Shown here in pieces: positions 1-9,371 of a stretch of DNA of 54,726 nucleotides. This DNA is from an uncultured Candidatus Actinomarina sp. GTDB taxonomy: Bacteria > Actinomycetota > Acidimicrobiia > Actinomarinales > Actinomarinaceae. Under the pieces are notes generated by a model that did not search any database, was not told the DNA's origin, and saw nothing but the letters and a program-made list of their open reading frames with translations. Made by a program: the position numbers and the translations under genes. The number at the start of each line of letters is the position of its first letter. Position 1 is the first letter of the stretch. The stretch is taken from the NCBI GenBank assembly GCA_902627635.1, contig CACOKA010000003.1, positions 1-54,726 of the forward strand. The letters are read 5' to 3'.

Positions 1-849
1 AAAAGTAAAAAGACATTAATTTTATTTTTTGCTTTAGCAATGGTTGCATCCGCATGTTCCAGTGCGGCAGTACCTTGTGATGAAGTAGAAATTACAACTG
101 GTGACAATGGTTTACCAGATCTTGATGGATGTGAGTTCACATTTGCAGTAGAAAATGCATACTTACCATTCAACTACATTGATCCAGCAGATGGAGAAGG
201 TAAAGGATGGGATTACGATGTATTTAACTATCTCGCAGAAGAAATGAATTTCACACCTGTTTTTGTAGCCGCAGCATGGGATGGAATGATACAAGCTGTT
301 GCTGATGGTCAATATATGATCGCAGGTGACGGAATTTCAATTACAGCTGAACGAGATAAAATTGTAGATTTTTCTGACAGTTACATTGTTCTACAACAAA
401 GAATGCTTGTAGCAGCAGATAATGATTCAATTACTAGTCCAGCAGATATTCAAAATGGTGACTTTAAAGTAGCTACTCAAAAAGGAACAACTAACTATGA
501 ATTAGCAGTGAGTCTTTTTGGAGCTGATAAAGTTGATGCTTATGATCAATTTGATTTTGCAATAGCAGCCGTTATCTCTGGTGATGCTGATGCATCAATT
601 GTTGATGAAGTAGCTGGATTAGGCTACATGGGTGCAAATAAGGACAAGGTTAAACTTGTGGGTGAAGGTCTACAAACTGACCCTCTAGGTTTTGCATTTC
701 CTGATGGCAGTCCACTTGTTGCAGTAGTTAACGAAGGACTTGCACACATGAAAGATAACGGAAAACTACAAGAGATTAATGATAAGTTTTTCTCACCAGG
801 GTTTACTGTTACTTATGACGATATAGCTGAAGTTACTTACGACGAGTAA
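1..849 (+). CDS. ABC transporter substrate-binding lipoprotein (polar amino-acid type), 5' truncated by window edge
   Basis: Frame 1 is open from base 1 (KSKKTLILFFALAMVASACSS = lipoprotein signal peptide and lipobox), then a periplasmic binding protein fold (NGDFKVATQKGTTNYELA, GDADASIVDE). The track start at 40 is internal to the signal peptide. Confidence 0.9.
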   Translation, partial: KSKKTLILFFALAMVASACSSAAVPCDEVEITTGDNGLPDLDGCEFTFAVENAYLPFNYIDPADGEGKGWDYDVFNYLAEEMNFTPVFVAAAWDGMIQAVADGQYMIAGDGISITAERDKIVDFSDSYIVLQQRMLVAADNDSITSPADIQNGDFKVATQKGTTNYELAVSLFGADKVDAYDQFDFAIAAVISGDADASIVDEVAGLGYMGANKDKVKLVGEGLQTDPLGFAFPDGSPLVAVVNEGLAHMKDNGKLQEINDKFFSPGFTVTYDDIAEVTYDE

Positions 850-868
850 ATTTTAATTATATTTGATT

Positions 869-900
869 CAATAGGCACGGTTATCCGTGCCTATTGTTTT
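869..900 (+). terminator. Intrinsic terminator
   Basis: Perfect 12-bp stem CAATAGGCACGG-TTAT-CCGTGCCTATTG followed by TTTT, 20 nt after the stop codon. Confidence 0.9.
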
Positions 901-944
901 ATCATATAAATAATGATTAAAAAAATTTTTAATGTAGAAAATTC

Positions 945-1052
945 ATGGGTTTTGATCCGAATAAACCATATAAAGCTAACAGAGTAGATTATGCAAATAT
1001 CATATTTGCGCTAATCATCACACTTGTGGTTGTTGCGTGGGCCCTAAGTTAA
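945..1052 (+). CDS. Candidate small single-TM protein (35 aa)
   Basis: ATG...TAA encodes MGFDPNKPYKANRVDYANIIFALIITLVVVAWALS; hydrophobic C-terminal helix; 3' end overlaps convergent rnhB. Confidence 0.5.
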   Translation: MGFDPNKPYKANRVDYANIIFALIITLVVVAWALS

Positions 1053-1620
1053 AAGAAAGTCTATGTATATCACAAACTCCATATTTTTGAATCATATTTA
1101 AATGTTCTCTTGTTCCGTAACCTTTATTTTTTTCAAAAAAATATTGAGGATATTTTGATCCAAAATCTACCATTAAATTATCTCTGTAGACCTTTGCAAC
1201 AATACTTGCCAGTGCAATGGAGTAACTATTATCTTCTCCCCTAACCAGAGATATAGAACCAAATTTGTCTATTTTGAAATGATCAACATAGACTTTGTCT
1301 GATTTCTGATATAACTCATTAATAGAATTAAACAATACTTCTTTGTTTGAGACAGATATGCCATTTTGGTCAATATGTAAATTTGAACATTCTGAAATAG
1401 AATATTCGATTCTATTTTCTTTTACCCTTTCATAAATTTCTTCTCTTTTTTTTGGGGATAATTTTTTAGAATCTTTTACATCACTTAACAAATCTAAATG
1501 TTGAAATTCAAGCTTAACGGCAGCTCCAACAATAGGCCCAGCTAATGAACCACGACCAACTTCGTCAGCACCGATAATACTTTGATTTTTATTTTTGGCC
1601 CAATTTTGATCTTCAATCAT
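1018..1620 (-). CDS. rnhB: Ribonuclease HII
   Basis: IIGADEVGRGSLAGPIVGAAV motif; rplS-lepB-rnhB synteny. Confidence 0.95.
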   Translation of the reverse strand: MIEDQNWAKNKNQSIIGADEVGRGSLAGPIVGAAVKLEFQHLDLLSDVKDSKKLSPKKREEIYERVKENRIEYSISECSNLHIDQNGISVSNKEVLFNSINELYQKSDKVYVDHFKIDKFGSISLVRGEDNSYSIALASIVAKVYRDNLMVDFGSKYPQYFFEKNKGYGTREHLNMIQKYGVCDIHRLSFNLGPTQQPQV

Positions 1621-2203
1621 TTAAATTCTTGAATTCACTGAATGGATATATTTTTAAATAGGCTTTACCAATTATTCTTTCGCTTGAGATAGGACCAAAC
1701 ATTCTCGAATCGAAACTGTTCTCTCTGTTATCTCCTAAAAGAAAATATTCATTTTCAGATAATTTAATCTCAAACATATCTCCGTTGTTTAGATTATTTA
1801 CATTTTGGATTTCTAACTCAATGTCATTTACGAAAATTGATCCATTACTTCCTATATTTACTTGATCACCAGGCGTACCTACTATTCGCTTAATATATAC
1901 CGTGCCTTGATCATTAACTTCATTTTGAGTAATTAGATTCCATATTTTTAAATTACTTATCAAAAGGTCGGTGTTTAATGGAATTGAGGACTGTGGAGCG
2001 TAAAATACGACAATATCACCTAAACTATATTCGTAATTAATAATCTCATCTTTTACAACTAAAACCCTATCGTCAATATTTATATTAGGAAACATTGACA
2101 AACTTGGAATGAAATATATTTGAAATAAAAATGTTCTTAAAACTGTAGCTAATACAAAGGCAGCTAATATGGTTGTGAAATTTTTAAGAAATTTAATAAT
2201 AAT
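1613..2203 (-). CDS. lepB: Signal peptidase I; start uncertain (track start 2101; open frame with TM anchor extends to about 2209)
   Basis: Catalytic IPSLSMFPN, RIVGTPGD, GDNRENSFDSR. The upstream in-frame extension IIIKFLKNFTTILAAFVLATVLRTFLFQIYF supplies the membrane anchor but begins at ATT codons. Confidence 0.85.
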   Translation of the reverse strand: MIIKFLKNFTTILAAFVLATVLRTFLFQIYFIPSLSMFPNINIDDRVLVVKDEIINYEYSLGDIVVFYAPQSSIPLNTDLLISNLKIWNLITQNEVNDQGTVYIKRIVGTPGDQVNIGSNGSIFVNDIELEIQNVNNLNNGDMFEIKLSENEYFLLGDNRENSFDSRMFGPISSERIIGKAYLKIYPFSEFKNLND

Positions 2204-2214
2204 TTTATTTTACT

Positions 2215-2562
2215 TTAGGTAGTTCTGTCTTCTTTGATTTTTGCAGATTTTCCGATTCTATCTCTTAGATAATAAAGTTTTGATCTTCTTACTTTACCTT
2301 TACGCGTAACCTCTATTGAATCAATAATTGGTGCATGTATTGGAAATATTCTTTCAACACCAACTCCAAAAGAAAGTTTACGGACTGTTATCGTTTTGTT
2401 GACAGAAACACCTTTTAAAGAGATAACAACACCCTCATAGGTTTGAATTCTTTCCCTATTGCCTTCTGAAACTTTGACGTTAACTTTTACAGTATCACCA
2501 GCTTTAATATCAGGTAAATCTGTTTTCAGTTGGTTGTTTTCAATTTCTTGTATTAAATTCAT
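2215..2562 (-). CDS. rplS: 50S ribosomal protein L19
   Basis: [15 protein letters not shown]...[10 protein letters not shown]...[11 protein letters not shown]. Confidence 0.97.
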   Translation of the reverse strand: MNLIQEIENNQLKTDLPDIKAGDTVKVNVKVSEGNRERIQTYEGVVISLKGVSVNKTITVRKLSFGVGVERIFPIHAPIIDSIEVTRKGKVRRSKLYYLRDRIGKSAKIKEDRTT

Positions 2563-2598
2563 GTTCCCTCAATTTGAAATTATAGATATGGAAAGAGT

Positions 2599-3237
2599 TT
2601 AAATGTCTTTTAAATTATTCTTTTTCCATTCTTCAATTCTTTTATGATCGCCAGATAGCAAAACTTCAGGAACATTAAGGTTTTCATAAATTTCAGGTCT
2701 TGTATACACAGGAAAATCAGATTTATTGTTTGTAAATGATTCATTTGTTAGAGATTCTGAATTTCCAAGAATTCCTGGAATTTTTCTTACTAGAGCTTCA
2801 ATTAAAAACATCGCAGGAACCTCTCCACCAGATACAACCGTCTGTCCGATCGCAATTTCATAATCGCTGTGCATTTCGAGTATTCTTTGATCAAAGCCTT
2901 CATATCTTCCACAAATGATATTTGCTGATTCATATCCGTGAAGATCTTGTATCAAATCTTCATTTAATTGTTGTCCACTTGGTGTCAAAAATATGTTGAT
3001 ATCTTTCTTTGATTCTTTAATTGCATTATCTAAAGGCTCAACCATTAATACCATGCCTGGTCCTCCACCGTATGGAGCGTCATCTACTTGTTTATAACTA
3101 CCAATGCCATAATCTCTTAAATTAGTACTGCTAAATTCAAATAATTTTTCTTCAATACCATGGGAAAGTACGCCAACATTAATCCACTTTTGAAATATCT
3201 CAGGGAATAAAGTAATAACGTTAAAGTTTGATAACAT
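2599..3237 (-). CDS. trmD: tRNA (guanine-N1)-methyltransferase
   Basis: NVITLFPEIF...DDAPYGGGPGMV...GRYEGFDQRI...SGGEVPAM. Confidence 0.97.
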   Translation of the reverse strand: MLSNFNVITLFPEIFQKWINVGVLSHGIEEKLFEFSSTNLRDYGIGSYKQVDDAPYGGGPGMVLMVEPLDNAIKESKKDINIFLTPSGQQLNEDLIQDLHGYESANIICGRYEGFDQRILEMHSDYEIAIGQTVVSGGEVPAMFLIEALVRKIPGILGNSESLTNESFTNNKSDFPVYTRPEIYENLNVPEVLLSGDHKRIEEWKKNNLKDI

Positions 3238-5092
3238 TCTCTAAATTTGAAATTGCAGACAAGCTCTTTTTTTCTGTATAAAGAGTATTTCTTAAATAAG
3301 GCTTCTTTTTACTTTTCTCAATAAGTTCAACAAATTCTATATCAGTTGTGTGCTGACCGTGATCAGCACCTGAAGCTCTACTAATATTTTCATTGATTAG
3401 TGTTCCACCAAGGTCATTTACACCTGCATGAAGTAGTTTTGAGGCACCATCGTGTCCCAGTTTTACCCAACTTGCCTGAATATTATCGATTGAACCATAA
3501 AAATAAATTCTTGCAAGAGCATGGATTAGGGTTACTTCATCCCAAGTAGGTCCTGGCATACTTTTTCCTTGAAGAAAAATTGGTGAACCCATGTGAACAA
3601 AAGGCAATGGAACTATTTCAGTAAAGCCCTTAGTTCTCTTTTGAATCCTTTTAATTAAATCAAAATGATTAACCCAAGATTTTATATCATCAATATGACC
3701 AAACATAATTGTTGCTGTAGATTTAATTTCTAAAGAATGGGCCACTTCCATAACATATCCCCATTGTTCAGATGTAATTTTATCTGGACATAAATATTTT
3801 CTTATTCTGTTATCAAGTATTTCAGCTGCTGTACCTGGTAGTGTATTTAATCCTGCATCCTTAAGTAAGTTTAGGTAATCTTCGACACTTAAATTTATAG
3901 TTTCAGCACCCTGCCAAATTTCTAACGGAGTAAATCCGTGTATATGTATATCAGGTATTTCTTTTTTAATCTGTTTTACAAGTTCTAAATAAAATTTACC
4001 AGTGTACTCAGGATTAATACCCCCTTGCAAGCATACTTCAGAAGCTCCGTCGTTAAAAGCTTCAACACTTCGTTTCACAACTTCTTTTGGCTCCAAATTG
4101 TATGGTTTTTCTTTGAGGTTAAGACTTTTTGGTCCTTTGGAGAATCCACAAAAGCCACACTTAAAATAGCATTGGTTTGTGTAGTTAATATTACGATTTT
4201 TGACAAAAGTTACATCATCTTTATTAATTGAACGATTTAAATTATCTGCAACTTCTGCGATTTTGTTTATGTACTTACCGGACGTTTTAAAAAGTTCTTC
4301 TAGTTCATCATTACTAATTTCATTTCCTTCTTGAGCTTTAGATAAGATTTTTTCAAAATTAGTTGATTTGAAGGATGATGAAACGTTATATGTTAATCCA
4401 TTTAGTTTAGGAATTTCCTTTCCAGAGCCTGGAGACCAATTTGTAGGAAATCGTTTATAACCTCTTACATCTCGTAATTGTAAAAAATTAGTAAATTGAA
4501 TTTTTGATAGTAATTTTCGAGCTTTATTTACATCAACAAGAGAAAATAGTGTTCTCTCGAATAATTCGAAGTTTGAATTATTTTTTAATTCTTTTATCTC
4601 TTTATAACTCCAGTCTCTTAGCCAAAGATCTTCCACTCCTTTTGCCATAGATTCCTTTGCCTCCTCTATGGAGTTAACATATTTTGAAATTTTAAAATTA
4701 AGTGAAGGTTGAATACTCTTTAAAAATTTTATGTTTTCTAAATCTGTAAGAAGTACATAGGATGGATTTAATCGTGTAATTACGTCCATGTCATTTTCTA
4801 AATTATTAGAGGATCTATAAACTATCCTAAGGGAATCAACATCTTCAAATTCTTTCCAGTTTTTGTAAGTTACAAACCATTGAAATGACTCATCAAGTTT
4901 GTTGTCTGAAATTGTTTGAAAATCTTTTTTATGTATTTTTTCAAGATCAACTGGTTTGTCTATATAAAAAGATGAAGTTCCCTCTTTTTTTCTTGAATTT
5001 AAATAAATTTCATTATCTGAATCACATGGACGAATCCTCAGAAAAGATATGTTATTTTGTAAATTCATGTTCTTTTGGGTATCCATTTTCAT
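3221..5092 (-). CDS. cofH: FO synthase subunit CofH (radical SAM) with about 290-aa N-terminal extension
   Basis: CX3CX2C (CYFKCGFCGF), LQGGINPEYTG, IHGFTPLEIWQGAE, LPGTAAEIL, HDGASKLLHAGVNDLGGTL. Confidence 0.9.
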   Translation of the reverse strand: MKMDTQKNMNLQNNISFLRIRPCDSDNEIYLNSRKKEGTSSFYIDKPVDLEKIHKKDFQTISDNKLDESFQWFVTYKNWKEFEDVDSLRIVYRSSNNLENDMDVITRLNPSYVLLTDLENIKFLKSIQPSLNFKISKYVNSIEEAKESMAKGVEDLWLRDWSYKEIKELKNNSNFELFERTLFSLVDVNKARKLLSKIQFTNFLQLRDVRGYKRFPTNWSPGSGKEIPKLNGLTYNVSSSFKSTNFEKILSKAQEGNEISNDELEELFKTSGKYINKIAEVADNLNRSINKDDVTFVKNRNINYTNQCYFKCGFCGFSKGPKSLNLKEKPYNLEPKEVVKRSVEAFNDGASEVCLQGGINPEYTGKFYLELVKQIKKEIPDIHIHGFTPLEIWQGAETINLSVEDYLNLLKDAGLNTLPGTAAEILDNRIRKYLCPDKITSEQWGYVMEVAHSLEIKSTATIMFGHIDDIKSWVNHFDLIKRIQKRTKGFTEIVPLPFVHMGSPIFLQGKSMPGPTWDEVTLIHALARIYFYGSIDNIQASWVKLGHDGASKLLHAGVNDLGGTLINENISRASGADHGQHTTDIEFVELIEKSKKKPYLRNTLYTEKKSLSAISNLENVIKL

Positions 5093-6218
5093 TAACTACA
5101 CTACTTACTTTTTCATAAATACTTGGGCTTAACCAGTCTTTATTTATATACGAAGGATAGACAGGTAAACGAGGGATAAGATTTTGATCTGTTTGTTTAA
5201 TTACATTTTTAAGTTCGATTAGATTTGGCCAATTATGATCTGGATTTACCCAATCAATTGTTTTTGGAGATATTCCTCCAAGATCATTTATTCCAGATTT
5301 TAAGAATAATTCTATATTGCTTGCTAAATTTGGGGGTATTTGTAATGAAATATGATTTGGCAAAAATAACCGTGTTGTTGCAATAATTCTCATAAATAGG
5401 TCGTTTACAATTTCTGAATGGTTCTTCATTAGTGTATTTTGCTTGGCTCTGAAATTTTGAAGTATCACTTCCTGAATCGATGTATTTACTTCGCAGGTTT
5501 TAATAAGTTGATATATGTCTTGAATGATTTCATTTTTAGTATCAGTAATTCCCAACAATAGACCAGTGGTCATTGGATATTTTTCACTCATTGCATTTTC
5601 AAGAGTTTCTAATCTTAAGTTTATATTTTTAGTTTTTGCCCCATAATGTGCTTTACCTTTTTGAGATAAATTTTTTGAAAAGGATTCAAGCATTAAGCCC
5701 CCAGATGGTGATTGTTGCCTGTATTCTTTAATTTCGTTTCTTGACATTAAACCAGGATTAATATGGGGAAATAAATGGTATTTTTCATTCACTCTTTTTG
5801 CATTTTCAATCAAGTAATCAAAAGTTGTACTAAAACCTAATCGTTCTAGCTCCTCTTTTGCAAAAGACCATTTAATTTCTGGTTTATCCCCGAGTGTAAA
5901 AAGAGCTTCAAAACATCCTGATTTATCTCCCACATTTGCGATAGCATCAACTTCTTCAAATGTAAGATATGTACCTCCATCTTTGGGAGTTTTTACAAAA
6001 GTGCAATAAGCACAAGCGTCCTGACATAATGTTGTTAAAGGGATAAATACTTTAGGACTATAAGTAATTGTTTTACCAAAATTTTGAACTTTAACATCAT
6101 AGGCTTTATCAAGTAACTCTGAAGTTGGCATATTTCCAAAAATATAATTTTCAATTTTTTTATCTAAAGTAGACATAATTTTCAACAATTCGATAATATT
6201 ATGATTTGATTGTACCAA
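5052..6218 (-). CDS. cofG: FO synthase subunit CofG (radical SAM); likely start at ATG 6176
   Basis: CQDACAYCTF CX3CX2C motif; GGLMLESFS; FLKSGINDLGGISPKTIDWVNPDHNWP; the track start at 6218 is a TTG. Confidence 0.9.
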   Translation of the reverse strand: MVQSNHNIIELLKIMSTLDKKIENYIFGNMPTSELLDKAYDVKVQNFGKTITYSPKVFIPLTTLCQDACAYCTFVKTPKDGGTYLTFEEVDAIANVGDKSGCFEALFTLGDKPEIKWSFAKEELERLGFSTTFDYLIENAKRVNEKYHLFPHINPGLMSRNEIKEYRQQSPSGGLMLESFSKNLSQKGKAHYGAKTKNINLRLETLENAMSEKYPMTTGLLLGITDTKNEIIQDIYQLIKTCEVNTSIQEVILQNFRAKQNTLMKNHSEIVNDLFMRIIATTRLFLPNHISLQIPPNLASNIELFLKSGINDLGGISPKTIDWVNPDHNWPNLIELKNVIKQTDQNLIPRLPVYPSYINKDWLSPSIYEKVSSVVNENGYPKEHEFTK

Positions 6219-6254
6219 TATTTTTGTAAAAAAAACAGAAGTGAGGAATGACAG

Positions 6255-7265
6255 TTGGTTAACATATCTTTAGTTGGTTTCGGAAGAGTTGGTAGGGACA
6301 TCTTTAGACAAACTCTGGAAGAAGACAATATAAATATCGTATCTGTATCTGATACTGCAGATAAAGATAATTTAATTTACTTACTTAAATACGATTCAAT
6401 TTATGGAAAATTGAGTCATGAAGTAAATATCTCTGATGACGTAGTAACGGTTAATGGACAAGAAACTATCTTTAATTCCTGGAAAAATGCAGATGAATCT
6501 GATTGGACGAGTCTAAATACGGATATTGTCATATTAGCTACTGGTAAACCTCAAAATTTAGATGAAGCTCAAAATCATATCTCTAAAGGTGCAAAGAAAG
6601 TATTTATAGCTTCAACTCCAGTTGATTTTTCAAATATTCCATTGCTCGTGTCTGGATGCAACGATGAATCAATCAGTTTGGAATCAGACATTATTTCTTT
6701 TGGCTCAAATACTGCAAATGCGGTTGGTCCCATTCTAAAAGTTATTGAGTCTGAGTATGGAATTAATGAAGTATTTTTAACGACGGTTCATGGATATTCA
6801 AATTCGAATCGTCTTGCTGATGTTGCGGGTGCTGGATTTAGAAAAAATCGAGCAGCTGGAGAAAATATCATACCATCAGTTACTAATTCATCAAAAGTTA
6901 TTGAGAGTGCGTTACCAATGCTTAAAGATAAAATAGCTTCGTTTTCAATGACAGTACCCGTACCAGATGGAAGTACGATCGATTTGACTCTGAATCTAAA
7001 AACTAAAACATCTAAAGATGAAGTAAATAGTTATCTTGAGAAAGTTACTGCAGATAATTTACTGAAAAATATTATTGGATTTACATATGATCCAATAGTT
7101 TCTTCAGATGTGGTTGGAAATTCTCTTTCTGGGTTAATTGATGGATTATCAACTATGTGTATTGATGAAGATAAATTAAAACTTATAATTTGGTTTGATA
7201 ATGGATGGGGTTATGCCTCAAGGATAATTGAAGCTGTGAAATCATCGGAGGTACAATTTGAATAA
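6255..7265 (+). CDS. GAPDH-family paralog lacking catalytic Cys (likely not a functional GAPDH)
   Basis: N-terminal NISLVGFGRVGRDIFRQ; SFGSNTANAVGPI aligns with SNASCTTNCLAPI of the adjacent GAPDH; WFDNGWGYASR C-terminal motif. Confidence 0.85.
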   Translation: MVNISLVGFGRVGRDIFRQTLEEDNINIVSVSDTADKDNLIYLLKYDSIYGKLSHEVNISDDVVTVNGQETIFNSWKNADESDWTSLNTDIVILATGKPQNLDEAQNHISKGAKKVFIASTPVDFSNIPLLVSGCNDESISLESDIISFGSNTANAVGPILKVIESEYGINEVFLTTVHGYSNSNRLADVAGAGFRKNRAAGENIIPSVTNSSKVIESALPMLKDKIASFSMTVPVPDGSTIDLTLNLKTKTSKDEVNSYLEKVTADNLLKNIIGFTYDPIVSSDVVGNSLSGLIDGLSTMCIDEDKLKLIIWFDNGWGYASRIIEAVKSSEVQFE

Positions 7266-8262
7266 TATTGGAATAAATGGCTTTGGAAGAATAGGTAGGT
7301 CCATTTTAAGAATAATTATTGAATCAAATTCAGATTTAAATGTAATTGCAATTAATGACCTAGGTGATAAGGAAACATTATCATATTTATTTAAACATGA
7401 TTCAATAATGGGAATTTTAAATATGAATGTTGAATTAGAAGATGATTCCTTAATTGTTGGAGATAGAAAAATTAAATTAATATCCCACAGTGATCCTGGA
7501 GAGATTCCTTGGAGTGATTTAGGTGTTGATTTGGTAGTAGAATCAACTGGCTTTTTTAGGGATAAAGACTCGTTAGATAAACATATCTCCTCAGGTGCAA
7601 AAAAAGTTGTTCTAACAGTACCCCCTAAAGATGAAATAGATGCAACAATAGTTTTAGGTGTAAACGACAATTCCTTAAATCCAGACGATAAATTGATTTC
7701 TAATGCATCTTGTACGACTAATTGCTTAGCTCCAATAGCAAAGGTATTAAATGATAACTTTAATATTAAATCAGGATTGATGACAACTGTTCATGCTTAT
7801 ACAAATGACCAAGCTCTAGCAGAGACAACTCATAGTGATTTTAGGAGAGGAAGAAACGCAACACAAAATATAATTCCAACATCTACTGGTGCTGCTAAGG
7901 CTGTTGGTATGGTTTTACCTGAGTTAAATGGAAAACTTGATGGTATGGCTATGAGAGTTCCTGTCCCGAATGGTAGTGTTGTAGACCTTGTTGTTGAAGT
8001 AGAAAAAGAAGTAACAATTGAAGACATAAATAATGCAGTAAAAAATGCCTCTGAAAATGAACTTAAAGGCATTTTAGATTACTCAGATATCCCCCTTGTT
8101 TCTACAGATATTCTCAAGAATCCTCATTCAAGTATTTATGATGCTTCATCAACACAAATACTAAATAACAACCATATCAAAGTAGTTTGCTGGTATGACA
8201 ACGAATGGGGTTATTCAAATCGTGTTGTAGATTTACTTGAAAAATTATCAAAATATGAATGA
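7258..8262 (+). CDS. gap: Glyceraldehyde-3-phosphate dehydrogenase (TTG start, SD GGAGG)
   Basis: NNIGINGFGRIGR; catalytic SNASCTTNCLAP; TTVHAYTNDQ; WYDNEWGYSNR. Confidence 0.96.
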   Translation: MNNIGINGFGRIGRSILRIIIESNSDLNVIAINDLGDKETLSYLFKHDSIMGILNMNVELEDDSLIVGDRKIKLISHSDPGEIPWSDLGVDLVVESTGFFRDKDSLDKHISSGAKKVVLTVPPKDEIDATIVLGVNDNSLNPDDKLISNASCTTNCLAPIAKVLNDNFNIKSGLMTTVHAYTNDQALAETTHSDFRRGRNATQNIIPTSTGAAKAVGMVLPELNGKLDGMAMRVPVPNGSVVDLVVEVEKEVTIEDINNAVKNASENELKGILDYSDIPLVSTDILKNPHSSIYDASSTQILNNNHIKVVCWYDNEWGYSNRVVDLLEKLSKYE

Positions 8263-8674
8263 TAAATTGCCTGAGGCACCAAAAGCAGCTGGCAACTATG
8301 TAACAGTGAAAAAGATTGGTGACTTTATATATACTTCAGGACATGTTCCGATTACTGACGAAAAGAAAATTATAGGGAAAATCCCTAATGAAATTTCTAT
8401 AGAGGAAGGGTATGATGCAGCGTCATTATGTGCGGAACTTACTATTGCTTCACTTTTAACAATTTCAGATATAAAAAAATTGATTCCTGTAAATGTACTA
8501 GGATTTGTAAATTCTTCATCTGACTTTACAGATCAACCAAAAGTATTAAATGGCTTTACTGATAAATTAGATGAGTTCTTTTCGGAAAAACCAACAAGGT
8601 CTGCAGTGGGAGTTTCAAGTTTGCCACTTAATGTCTGTGTTGAAGTTCAATCAGTGTTTTATATAAATGAATAA
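8255..8674 (+). CDS. RidA/YjgF-family protein
   Basis: GDFIYTSGHVP, RSAVGVSSLPLNVCVEVQSVF; ATG at 8255 overlaps the gap stop (track start 8237 is an in-gene TTG). Confidence 0.85.
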   Translation: MNDKLPEAPKAAGNYVTVKKIGDFIYTSGHVPITDEKKIIGKIPNEISIEEGYDAASLCAELTIASLLTISDIKKLIPVNVLGFVNSSSDFTDQPKVLNGFTDKLDEFFSEKPTRSAVGVSSLPLNVCVEVQSVFYINE

Positions 8675-9371
8675 TTTTATAGTAGGAATTAGTACAGGGA
8701 ATAAAGATGTAAAAATGTCTGCCGGTGAAATTGAATGCTCAGTTTTAAATTTTGATTTTATAAAACAATGTAACAATCATGGAGCACAAGTTAATATTAT
8801 CCCGCAACAAAATAGGGAATCAATTAATTTATCTGGAATAAACGCACTCATAGTTACTGGCGGAGGTGATATAAATCCGAAAATGTATGACCAAAACCAA
8901 GATGATACTGTAGAAAGAGTGGATGATTTACGTGACTCAACAGAATTGAACCTACTTAAAGAGGCTGAGAATAAAAATATTAGAACATTGGCTATATGCA
9001 GAGGACATCAACTATTAAATGTTTACAAGGGTGGAACACTTCATCAAGATCTAAAAAAAAGTGGTTTTAATGAAATTGAACACCAAAAACCTTATGATGA
9101 CGCGAGAAGATATGTTCATAAAATAAACATTGAAAAAGAGACAAAATTAGAAGGCATTGTCCAAGAAAGTAATTTTGAAGTTAATAGTATACATCATCAA
9201 GGTATCGATAAATTAGGTGATGATTTAATTATTTCTGCAAGATCTGAGGATGATGTTATCGAAGGAATTGAAATAACAAATGGCTGGGATGCAATTGGAA
9301 TACAGTGGCATCCTGAATATTTAGATGATGAACCAACAAGTAAAATATATGACTGGTTAATTAACAGTTAG
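8667..9371 (+). CDS. Class I glutamine amidotransferase-like (PuuD-type gamma-glutamyl-GABA hydrolase)
   Basis: VTGGGDINPKMY, LAICRGHQLLNVYKGGTLHQDL, SIHHQGID, QWHPEYL. Confidence 0.88.
   Translation: MNNFIVGISTGNKDVKMSAGEIECSVLNFDFIKQCNNHGAQVNIIPQQNRESINLSGINALIVTGGGDINPKMYDQNQDDTVERVDDLRDSTELNLLKEAENKNIRTLAICRGHQLLNVYKGGTLHQDLKKSGFNEIEHQKPYDDARRYVHKINIEKETKLEGIVQESNFEVNSIHHQGIDKLGDDLIISARSEDDVIEGIEITNGWDAIGIQWHPEYLDDEPTSKIYDWLINS

Noticed and set aside
7242-8072. Minus-strand ORFs antisense to the GAPDH genes
   Set aside because: Antisense to a strongly conserved coding sequence; no recognisable protein features.
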